Shown one piece after another: positions 1 through 6,349 of a stretch of DNA of 18,216 nt (the first letter of the stretch is position 1; every line of letters begins with the position of its first letter). Origin of the DNA: Flavobacteriaceae bacterium UBA6268 (GTDB taxonomy: Bacteria; Bacteroidota; Bacteroidia; Flavobacteriales; Flavobacteriaceae); contig DJVA01000039.1 in the NCBI GenBank assembly GCA_002440705.1, positions 1 through 18,216 on the forward strand, read 5' to 3'. Made by a program: the position numbers and the translations under genes. The notes beneath the pieces were generated by a model, which saw nothing but the letters and a program-made list of their open reading frames with translations, had not been told where the DNA came from and made no database searches.

Positions 1-201
1 ATTGAAAAAATCATTCAGATTCAAACTACGTTCAAAAAAGACTTTCATCGCCCCATCCATCACTTTGTAGAGAAACTTACCCTTTTGAAATAGCTTTTGG
101 GAGTTAAGCCCAGGTATCAAAGTAATTCCGCTACTATGGGAATTAGTGAAGTATTCGTGGCTTACTTGTATCTGAAACGCTATTTGGAAGCTTACATTCA
201 T
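1..201 (-). CDS. Unrecognised protein coupled to DUF4255 gene, 3' truncated by window edge
   Basis: An open frame runs from an ATG at 201-199 to the left edge of the window without a stop, giving 67 residues. The ATG shares an ATGA overlap with the stop of the DUF4255 gene, which implies translational coupling and decides the start. The visible part begins MNVSFQIAFQIQVSHEYF and alternates hydrophobic and polar residues, suggesting beta strands, with an HEYF motif near residues 15-18. There is no signal peptide and no clear membrane segment. I do not recognise the family. By position, directly after a tail-terminator-like gene, it is probably another component of a contractile injection cluster. 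That is inference from context, not homology. The full length and C-terminal domain are not visible. Confidence 0.7.
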   Translation of the reverse strand, partial: MNVSFQIAFQIQVSHEYFTNSHSSGITLIPGLNSQKLFQKGKFLYKVMDGAMKVFFERSLNLNDFFN

Positions 202-773
202 TGTGGTGCAACAACTTTGGAAACTGTGGTGACTGCGGGTTCAAATGCACTAAACTCGGCTGGGTCTAGGGTCATGAGTCTAACTTTATAGATGCAGGAA
301 GGGCGGTATTTGGCCCCCATGGCGCTCCATAGGTTGAACATTTCATGGTACGAAATGGTGTCGATCTCATAATCCAACTTTTTAATGCCTTTCGGTAGGT
401 TTGCATAATTGGTCGCATCGATGGAAGGATGTGCTTGAAAGAAAAGAATGGAGGCATTCAAAAATTTTAGGGACTCGGCATAATCATCAAAATGGGAAGA
501 TACCATCATGGCCAGATTGTAGCGTTCTACAGGGGCATTATGTGCAAAATTCCCGTTTTCCATGGTTTTAAAACGCACATTGAACGGTTTAAGAGTTTCT
601 TTTTGGATATTAATCATCGTGAGGATCAACTTATTCTGATTGAGGGTAGGTACCGATCCATTTTCATCAATGACATCGTTCAGCAGCACTCTAGTATCAT
701 TCAGATGAAAGGTATTCTTCACATATTGATTGAGAATACTTCCTGTAAACTGCATCGTATTTAAGATAATCAT
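198..773 (-). CDS. DUF4255 / Pvc16-type tail-terminator protein of a contractile injection system
   Basis: The 191-residue product resembles the DUF4255 (Pvc16 N-terminal) family. In eCIS particles such as Afp and PVC, this family caps the distal end of the tube and sheath. Features that match my knowledge of the family are an N-terminal helix with LNQYVKNTF, a segment ending in NKLILTMINIQKETLKPF, a hydrophobic run followed by SHFDDYAESLKFLNASILFF, and a C-terminal part with MFNLWSAMGAKYRPSCIYKVR. Length is normal for the single-domain form. I chose the ATG at 773-771; the frame stays open to a GTG at 782-780, but family members start close to the MIILNT of the ATG form. It is followed by an ATGA-overlapping gene and preceded by a 144-bp region with direct repeats. 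No signal peptide is present, as expected for a protein assembled in the cytoplasm. The family call is strong; participation in a complete particle is inferred, because the sheath, tube and baseplate genes are outside the window. Confidence 0.87.
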   Translation of the reverse strand: MIILNTMQFTGSILNQYVKNTFHLNDTRVLLNDVIDENGSVPTLNQNKLILTMINIQKETLKPFNVRFKTMENGNFAHNAPVERYNLAMMVSSHFDDYAESLKFLNASILFFQAHPSIDATNYANLPKGIKKLDYEIDTISYHEMFNLWSAMGAKYRPSCIYKVRLMTLDPAEFSAFEPAVTTVSKVVAPQ

Positions 774-797
774 GGGTCCCACAGAAAAGAATTTGTA

Positions 798-805
798 TAA
801 AAGTA
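798..805 (-). promoter_or_regulatory. Possible -7 element of the DUF4255 operon promoter
   Basis: On the minus strand TACTTTTA matches the Bacteroidota -7 consensus TAnnTTTG at 7 of 8 positions and lies 24 bp before the ATG at 773. The nearest TTTG (823-820) is only 14 bp upstream instead of about 19, so the -33 element is poor. A weak -33 element would fit a promoter needing an activator bound at the upstream repeats. This is inference. Confidence 0.3.
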
Positions 806-848
806 GATTTTAAAACCTCCAAAGTCTTTTAAACCGCATATACCATTT

Positions 849-896
849 GTAGACAGACCGCTTAGAGTTTACAAAACCGTAGACAAAACGTAGACA
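849..896 (-). repeat. Three exact TGTCTAC direct repeats, candidate operator of the eCIS operon
   Basis: On the minus strand TGTCTAC occurs at 896-890, 885-879 and 855-849, all in the same orientation. A degenerate copy, TGTAAAC, lies at 873-867. Starts are spaced 11, 12 and 18 bp, so the first and last exact copies fall on nearly the same helical face. The repeats sit 76 to 123 bp upstream of the DUF4255 start codon and directly downstream of the LuxR-type regulator gene. Repeated short sites in one orientation upstream of a weak promoter are typical of activator binding. Which protein binds here is inferred only from adjacency. Confidence 0.5.
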
Positions 897-916
897 TTTT
901 AAAGCTAACCTGAAAA

Positions 917-1792
917 TTAGGCAGTTAACGACGAGGAATCGGGCAAGAGTTTTGCTAGATAATGGCGCAGGCTTTGGTTTTTGGAAAGACCCAATTTTTT
1001 CTTCAACCGATACTTATGGGTTCTTACGCTTTCAGGATTGATTCCTAAAATATGGGTGATGTCATCGTTGGACATGTTCATGGTAACATAGCAGCAGTAT
1101 TTAACATCCTTAAGGGTAAGATCTGGGTGGTTATCACGAAGCTTGTTCAGGAAATTGGGATTTACATTTTCAAAATATAATTTAAAATCTTCCCAACGGT
1201 TCCTGTCGGATAGGCTCATTCGTATAGTATTTACTAGTGATTTCAGTTCAGACCGCAATGGCAAGTCTGCTTTTTCGCTAAGGGCAACGATTCTATTCTT
1301 AACTGCTTTCAAAGCACTTGCCTTTTGGTCCAGTTCCATGACGTAGCGACTTAAATTTCTAGTGGCCTTGCTTGCCACATCCTGGGCATTATCTTTGGTT
1401 TCTTGCCTTGAAGCATGACTTTTTATAAGCATCAATAGAGAATGTACCCTTTTGGAAAGAAATCCTGCATGCGTAGCAATCTCAAAAGGTACCGTAAAAA
1501 CAATACTACTCCGTTCCCAATGCAGGATGGGGAGTTCTTCTTTTCTTGAAAGGCATAATATAGGCAACGATTCGTACTTTTGGGCTGGCATCAATTCCTG
1601 AAGCACAGGCTGATTGTTTCGGAACGCCGAAATAACCAGTATAGGCTTAACCGATTTGATGAGGTTAGTCAAATCACCCATCCTAACCGTTGAAATAAAG
1701 TGATACCCCTCCACATCCCCTAGCCTTCCCAACAAGACTGGCAAGAAACTTGGATTATCACACCCTATAACAATACGGTTGTTCGATTGCAT
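917..1792 (-). CDS. LuxR-type HTH transcriptional regulator with degenerate receiver-like domain
   Basis: The 291-residue protein has three parts. Residues 1-110 have the strand-helix rhythm of a response-regulator receiver (RIVIGCDNPSF at 6-16, PILVISAF at 50-57, IVFTVPFE at 97-104). However, the phospho-acceptor position holds Ser55 instead of Asp, and the conserved Lys of the K-P motif is replaced (Val101-Pro102). Residues about 120-190 are helical and charged and may form a coiled coil. Residues about 225-275 form a LuxR/NarL-type helix-turn-helix, with LTLKDVKYCCYVTMNMSNDD, then ESVRTHKYRLKKKLGL as recognition helix and its extension; the preceding W-x2-F-x3-F pattern is common in Bacteroidota regulators of this type. 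The start ATG at 1792-1790 has no competing upstream ATG. It precedes the DUF4255 gene in the same direction by about 140 bp, which makes it a candidate local regulator of that cluster. Without the Asp, control by phosphorylation is unlikely. The receiver assignment is moderate and the HTH is strong. Confidence 0.82.
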   Translation of the reverse strand: MQSNNRIVIGCDNPSFLPVLLGRLGDVEGYHFISTVRMGDLTNLIKSVKPILVISAFRNNQPVLQELMPAQKYESLPILCLSRKEELPILHWERSSIVFTVPFEIATHAGFLSKRVHSLLMLIKSHASRQETKDNAQDVASKATRNLSRYVMELDQKASALKAVKNRIVALSEKADLPLRSELKSLVNTIRMSLSDRNRWEDFKLYFENVNPNFLNKLRDNHPDLTLKDVKYCCYVTMNMSNDDITHILGINPESVRTHKYRLKKKLGLSKNQSLRHYLAKLLPDSSSLTA

Positions 1793-1922
1793 TAGCTAGT
1801 TGCAGCCCCAATCCCCCGGAGGCCAGCGGTTTTTCCAAATAAGTTTTGAAAAAGGATTTTAAATTACTGATAATTAGCAACTTTGGAAATAAGTATTTAC
1901 ACGTAGATACAAATGGATGGAA

Positions 1923-2540
1923 TCATAGCTCCAAACTACCCTTCCCCTCACGTACCAATAGGGGTTCGTCGCCCGTTAAATCGATTACGGTAGAAGGGAT
2001 GTTACCGCCATAGCCTCCATCGATCACCAAATCAACCAAATTCTGCCACTTTTCATAAATCAACTCGGGGTCTGTGGTGTATTCAATGACCTCATCCTCA
2101 TCTTTTATGGATGTAGAAACGATAGGATTTCCCAATGCTTTTACGATGGCTTGGGCGATTCCATTATCGGGTATTCGAATCCCAACTTCTTTCTTTTTTT
2201 TAAATACGGAAGGAAGCTTGTTGCTTCCGGGAAGAATAAAGGTATAGGGTCCAGGTAAGGCCCTTTTCAGCAGTTTAAACGTTGCGCTGTCCAATTGCCT
2301 TACATAGTCGCTAAGATTACTTAAATCGTGGCAAACGAATGAAAAGTGGGCTTTTTCGAGCTTAACTCCCTTAATAAGGGCAATGCGTTCCAAAGCAGCT
2401 TTGTTATTGATGTCGCATCCCAAAGCATAGACAGTGTCACTTGGAAAAATAACCAATCCTCCTTCCCGCAGTATCTGAACCACTTTTTGGATGGCCTTAG
2501 GGTTCGGGTTTTCCGTATAAATTTTGATGAATTCGGCCAT
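1923..2540 (-). CDS. YciO/Sua5/YrdC-family threonylcarbamoyl-AMP synthase-like protein
   Basis: The 205-residue protein belongs to the YrdC/Sua5/YciO fold family. TsaC/Sua5 members make threonylcarbamoyl-AMP from threonine, bicarbonate and ATP for the t6A37 modification of ANN-decoding tRNAs. Visible motifs are FPSDTVYALG (residues 32-41, the nucleotide/threonine-binding strand), the basic KGVKLEK stretch at 57-63, LPGPYTFIL, VGIRIPDN and GNPIVSTS. The PSDTVYALGCD form and the HDLSNLSDY segment resemble the YciO branch rather than the TsaC branch (usually PTET/PTEA-VYGLG). Length fits the single-domain form; the Sua5 C-terminal domain is absent. It follows the uvrD-like gene by 56 bp on the same strand with a small hairpin between them, so it may be partly cotranscribed. 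Whether it is the cell's main t6A enzyme or a paralogue cannot be judged from this window. Confidence 0.88.
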   Translation of the reverse strand: MAEFIKIYTENPNPKAIQKVVQILREGGLVIFPSDTVYALGCDINNKAALERIALIKGVKLEKAHFSFVCHDLSNLSDYVRQLDSATFKLLKRALPGPYTFILPGSNKLPSVFKKKKEVGIRIPDNGIAQAIVKALGNPIVSTSIKDEDEVIEYTTDPELIYEKWQNLVDLVIDGGYGGNIPSTVIDLTGDEPLLVREGKGSLEL

Positions 2541-2566
2541 GGCAAAACCTTTTTGGCCTCCTAAAG

Positions 2567-2592
2567 ATACTGCGTTTTTGGATGCGCAGTAT
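2567..2592 (-). terminator. Hairpin between helicase and YciO-like genes, possible weak terminator or processing site
   Basis: ATACTGCG (2567-2574) and CGCAGTAT (2585-2592) form a perfect 8-bp stem with a 10-base loop, just after the stop of the helicase gene at 2597. On the minus strand it is followed only by CTTTAGG, so the U-tract needed for efficient intrinsic termination is weak. It may attenuate read-through or stabilise an mRNA end instead. Confidence 0.45.
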
Positions 2593-2596
2593 TATT

Positions 2597-4918
2597 TCAT
2601 TCTTTTATTACATTCAACTTGGCAAAACGAAGCAATAGTTTTTTAAGGCCCCCATTTTCAAAATCGATTTCAGCTTTGGTATCGGCCCCAATCCCTTCAA
2701 TTTTTCGAATCACCCCTTTTCCGAAGCGCATGTGCTCTACTCTAGTACCTTCCGAAAAATTTGAGTCTTCTAAATTGAATGGTTTTTCAGTTCCATTGGA
2801 AATAGGTTTTAATCGCCGCAATTTTTTCAATTGTGCCTCAGAGGGGCCTTGGGGAGGGTTTCTGGAAAGAGGTTTGCGCAAACGAAGCTTACTTTTGTCG
2901 ACTTCTTCAAAAATATCGGCATCAAGCAAAGGCTTGTAACGGTTTTCCAGCAATGGGGTTAACCATTCCAAATAGGATGCATCAATTTCCTCGATAAACC
3001 TACTAGGTTCGGCATCAATTAGTTTGCCCCAACGGTAACGGCTTTGACTATAGGTTAAGAAAGCTTGCTTTTCAGCGCGGGTAAGGGCTACATAGAACAA
3101 GCGTCGTTCTTCTTCCAATTCGGCACGGGTGTTCATGCTCATGGCACTGGGGAACAGATCTTCTTCCATGCCCACGATATAGACAAAAGGAAATTCAAGG
3201 CCTTTGGCCAAATGCACCGTCATAAGGGCCACGCGGTTATCGTCTCCCTTTTCATTGTCTAAGTCGGTAGCCAGCGCTACATCCTCCAAAAATTCCGTTA
3301 GGGACCCTGTGGAGTCGGCCAGCTCTTTTTGGCCTTCCACAAAATCGCGAATTCCGTTCAACAACTCTTCCATGTTTTCAATCCTAGCAATCCCTTCAGG
3401 AGTTCCGTCTTTTTTAAGTTCGGCCAACAGCCCTGTTTTTTTGGTAACATGCTCAGCAATTTCAAAGGCATTGTAGGTTTGGTTCAATACTTGAAAACTT
3501 TCGATCATGGTTACAAAATCCTGGAGTTTCCCTTTGGTGGGGTTATTGAGTTTCAAATCGATTTTGTCCAGATGCTGCATCACTTCAAAGACTGAACGTT
3601 GGTAATGATTGGCGGCTACGATGAGCTTGTCGAGGGTGGTATCCCCAATACCACGGGCTGGATAATTGATAACACGTTTCAGGGCCTCTTCATCCTTAGG
3701 GTTCAAGATCAATCGCAGGTAAGCAACTACATCCTTTATTTCCTTGCGCTGGTAAAAACTGAGTCCGCCGTAAATACGGTAGGGAATGTCTTTTTTCCGC
3801 AATGCATCTTCAATGGCACGGGACTGGGCGTTGGTACGGTATAAAACGGCAAAACCATCATACTTTAACTGATGATTCATACTGCTTTCAAAAATAGAAC
3901 TTGCCACAAACCGCCCTTCGTCCCCATCGGTCATGGAACGGTTAATCTTTATTTTGTTGCCATCTTCATTGGCCGTCCAAACTACTTTATCCAAGCGGTG
4001 CCTATTCTTTTCAATGATGCTATTGGCCGCAAGGACAATGTTTTTGGTAGAACGGTAATTTTGTTCCAAACGGTAAACCCTAACATCGTCGTAGTCTTTT
4101 TGAAAATTTAGGATGTTATTGATGTTAGCCCCTCTGAAGGCGTAGATGCTCTGGGCATCATCCCCTACGACACAAATATTTTGGAAGCGGTCGCTTAAGG
4201 CCCGTACGATTAAATATTGGCTGTGGTTGGTGTCTTGGTACTCGTCGACCAAAATATACTTAAATCGCTGTTGGTATTTGGCCAATACGTCCGGAAATCG
4301 GGTCAATAATTCGTTGGTCTTCAACAACAGGTCATCAAAATCCATTGCCCCGGCCTTAAAGCATTTGTCTACGTAGTTTTTATAGATTTCTCCCAGTCTG
4401 GGCATTTTAGCCATGGCATCAGCTTCCATCAACTCAGGGTTGTTGAAATAGGCTTTCACCGTAATCAAGCTATTCTTGTAGGAAGATATGCGCGAATAGA
4501 CCTGCTTGTATTTGTAGATGTCCTTGTCCAGATGCATTTCCTTGATAATAGCGCGTATCACACTTTGGCTATCTTGGGTATCATAAATGGTGAAATTGGA
4601 GGGATACCCCAGTTTCTCGGCCTCGAAACGAAGAATTTTTGCAAAAATACTGTGAAACGTACCCATCCAAAGGTTTTTGGCTTCGCTAGCTCCAACGATA
4701 TCCGCAATCCTACGTTTCATCTCACGGGCCGCTTTATTGGTAAATGTGAGTGCCAAAATATTGAAAGGGTCAATCCCTTCCTCCATTAAGTGAGCTATGC
4801 GATACGTGAGGACCCTTGTTTTCCCTGAACCTGCCCCCGCAATTACAATAAGAGGACCTTCCTTATGTAGGACGGGTGCCAGTTGGGCATCGTTTAATTG
4901 TTCTAAATATGCTTGCAA
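2597..4918 (-). CDS. ATP-dependent DNA helicase, UvrD/PcrA family
   Basis: The 773-residue superfamily 1A helicase has a complete motif set: Walker A GAGSGKT (28-34), LTFTNKAA (motif Ia, 57-64), DEYQDTN (motif II, 225-231), VGDDAQSIYAFRGA (motif III, 251-264), LEQNYRST (motif IV), MTVHLAKGLEF (motif V, near 565-577) and VALTRAEK (motif VI, near 611). The C-terminus has the Tudor-like segment (GTRVEHMRFGKGVI) that PcrA uses for RNA polymerase contact. Full length is normal. Such 3'-5' helicases act in nucleotide excision repair, mismatch repair and removal of RecA filaments. The start codon is TTG at 4918-4916: no ATG lies in frame upstream before a stop, and the residues that follow align with the usual N-terminus (YLEQLNDAQ before the Q motif). 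It is divergent from the M20 gene across a 144-bp gap. UvrD and PcrA cannot be told apart here, so no symbol is given. Confidence 0.95.
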   Translation of the reverse strand: MQAYLEQLNDAQLAPVLHKEGPLIVIAGAGSGKTRVLTYRIAHLMEEGIDPFNILALTFTNKAAREMKRRIADIVGASEAKNLWMGTFHSIFAKILRFEAEKLGYPSNFTIYDTQDSQSVIRAIIKEMHLDKDIYKYKQVYSRISSYKNSLITVKAYFNNPELMEADAMAKMPRLGEIYKNYVDKCFKAGAMDFDDLLLKTNELLTRFPDVLAKYQQRFKYILVDEYQDTNHSQYLIVRALSDRFQNICVVGDDAQSIYAFRGANINNILNFQKDYDDVRVYRLEQNYRSTKNIVLAANSIIEKNRHRLDKVVWTANEDGNKIKINRSMTDGDEGRFVASSIFESSMNHQLKYDGFAVLYRTNAQSRAIEDALRKKDIPYRIYGGLSFYQRKEIKDVVAYLRLILNPKDEEALKRVINYPARGIGDTTLDKLIVAANHYQRSVFEVMQHLDKIDLKLNNPTKGKLQDFVTMIESFQVLNQTYNAFEIAEHVTKKTGLLAELKKDGTPEGIARIENMEELLNGIRDFVEGQKELADSTGSLTEFLEDVALATDLDNEKGDDNRVALMTVHLAKGLEFPFVYIVGMEEDLFPSAMSMNTRAELEEERRLFYVALTRAEKQAFLTYSQSRYRWGKLIDAEPSRFIEEIDASYLEWLTPLLENRYKPLLDADIFEEVDKSKLRLRKPLSRNPPQGPSEAQLKKLRRLKPISNGTEKPFNLEDSNFSEGTRVEHMRFGKGVIRKIEGIGADTKAEIDFENGGLKKLLLRFAKLNVIKE

Positions 4919-5015
4919 TGGTTTTTCCTGAAGAATTATGAAAGGTGGAAATTAACGAAATTCATGCGAAGACAACGGACAAATGTGCATTTTTTATAAA
5001 CAACACCCTTAAGGC

Positions 5016-5046
5016 TTCGCTATTTTTTTAAGATGAAGTATCTTTA
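5016..5046 (+). promoter_or_regulatory. Probable Bacteroidota-type promoter of the M20 amidohydrolase operon
   Basis: TTCG (5016-5019) and TATCTTTA (5039-5046) are separated by 19 bp. They match the -33 TTTG and -7 TAnnTTTG elements with one mismatch each. The -7 element ends 16 bp before the ATG at 5063, which would give a leader of about 10 bases. No Shine-Dalgarno sequence is visible. Confidence 0.5.
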
Positions 5047-5062
5047 GCTCAAAACACCCGTT

Positions 5063-6343
5063 ATGCGTTACGTTCTTCTATTGCAGCTATACTTACTGTG
5101 TGGTTTCGCACATGCCCAAATGGATCAGGATATCTTAAAGGATGCTGAAAGCATTGAATCGAAAGTCATTGATTGGCGGCATTACTTTCACCAAAACCCT
5201 GAACTCTCGAACCGCGAATTCAATACAGCCAAAAAAATTGAAGCGCACCTAAAATCCCTTGGAATTGAGGTGCAAACCGGTATTGCCATTACCGGAGTGG
5301 TTGGAATTTTAAAAGGGGATTTGCCCGGTAAGGTGGTAGCCCTCCGTGCGGATATCGATGCATTACCAGTAACGGAACGAAACAACCTTCCGTTCAAAAG
5401 TACGGTAACCACTACTTTTTTGGATACTCCAACCGGGGTCATGCATGCCTGTGGCCATGATACGCACACTGCCATTCTTATGGGTGTAGCCGAAGTACTT
5501 TCCAAACATAGGGACAAGATAAAAGGCACCATCAAGTTTATTTTCCAACCCGCCGAAGAAGGTCCGCCTCCCGGAGAAGAAGGTGGTGCCAAACTGATGA
5601 TCAAGGAAGGTGTCCTAAAGAACCCTAACGTGGATGCCATTTTTGGATTGCACATCAATTCTTCCACTCCCGTTGGGACCATCAGGTACAAAAGTGGGGG
5701 AACTATGGCTGCCGTAGAGCGTTTTGTGGTTAAGGTTCAGGGCAAAGGCACTCATGGATCTGCGCCTTGGACGGGGGTAGATCCCATCTTGATATCGGCC
5801 AAAATCATCGATGGGTTCCAAACCATTATTAGCAGGGAATCGCCTCTGGTAGATGGGGCTGCCGTAATTACTGTAGGAAAAATTACTTCAGGGGTTCGTT
5901 TTAACATCATCCCAGAATCGGCCGAAATGATCGGTACGGTGAGAACACTGGATTCCGATATGCGCGACCTCATCATGACCCGTATGACCGAGATGGCCAG
6001 TGCCATTGCCAAAGCTTATGGCGGAAGTGCAACCGTGGAATGGCAAAACAATACTGTGGTTACTTACAACGACCCCAACTTAACCGCTAGCATGGTTCCA
6101 ACTTTAGAGCGTGTTGCAGGTGCAGAAAACGTGTGGGTCACCAAAGCTTCTACTGGCGGAGAGGATTTTTCGTATTTTCAGGAAGAAGTGCCAGGATTTT
6201 ACTTTTTTTTGGGAGGAATGGATCCCCTTAATGAAACGCCGTATCCCCATCATACTCCCGATTTCCAAGTAGAAGATTCCGGAATGCTATTGGGCGTAAA
6301 GGTCATGTCGCAATTGGCACTGGATTATTTAAATACAAACTAA
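5063..6343 (+). CDS. Exported M20D-family amidohydrolase / metallopeptidase
   Basis: The 426-residue protein starts with a signal peptide (MRYVLLLQLYLLCGFAHAQ, cleavage likely after residue 18), so it acts in the periplasm or outside the cell. The rest is an M20D amidohydrolase of the type that includes IAA-amino-acid, N-acyl-amino-acid and hippurate hydrolases. It cleaves an amide bond using a metal pair. Visible ligands and catalytic residues are Cys130 and His132 in HACGHDTH, Glu165-Glu166 in QPAEEG, His197 in GLHIN, and the His pair near 396-397 in PHHTPDF. An M20 dimerisation (lid) domain is inserted at about residues 210-320 (KGTHGSAPW near 240). The ATG is the only sensible start given the signal peptide. 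It is followed after 6 bp by the FMN-binding synthase-domain gene, so the two form an operon. Substrate cannot be told from sequence; an N-acylated or peptide-linked amino acid is most likely. Confidence 0.92.
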   Translation: MRYVLLLQLYLLCGFAHAQMDQDILKDAESIESKVIDWRHYFHQNPELSNREFNTAKKIEAHLKSLGIEVQTGIAITGVVGILKGDLPGKVVALRADIDALPVTERNNLPFKSTVTTTFLDTPTGVMHACGHDTHTAILMGVAEVLSKHRDKIKGTIKFIFQPAEEGPPPGEEGGAKLMIKEGVLKNPNVDAIFGLHINSSTPVGTIRYKSGGTMAAVERFVVKVQGKGTHGSAPWTGVDPILISAKIIDGFQTIISRESPLVDGAAVITVGKITSGVRFNIIPESAEMIGTVRTLDSDMRDLIMTRMTEMASAIAKAYGGSATVEWQNNTVVTYNDPNLTASMVPTLERVAGAENVWVTKASTGGEDFSYFQEEVPGFYFFLGGMDPLNETPYPHHTPDFQVEDSGMLLGVKVMSQLALDYLNTN

Positions 6344-6349
6344 CTAATC

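Noticed and set aside
97..291. A 64-codon plus-strand open frame at the left edge.
   Set aside because: It is antisense to the end of the DUF4255 gene and its coupled partner, which have clear coding character.
774..782. A GTG start 3 codons upstream for the DUF4255 protein.
   Set aside because: An ATG follows 9 bp later and fits the usual N-terminus of the family better.
1811..1831. GC-rich block before the regulator gene as a terminator hairpin.
   Set aside because: Only a 3-bp stem can be drawn, and no T-run follows on the minus strand.
5188..5691. A 167-codon minus-strand open frame inside the M20 amidohydrolase gene.
   Set aside because: It is fully covered by a gene with all catalytic motifs and shows only shadow composition.
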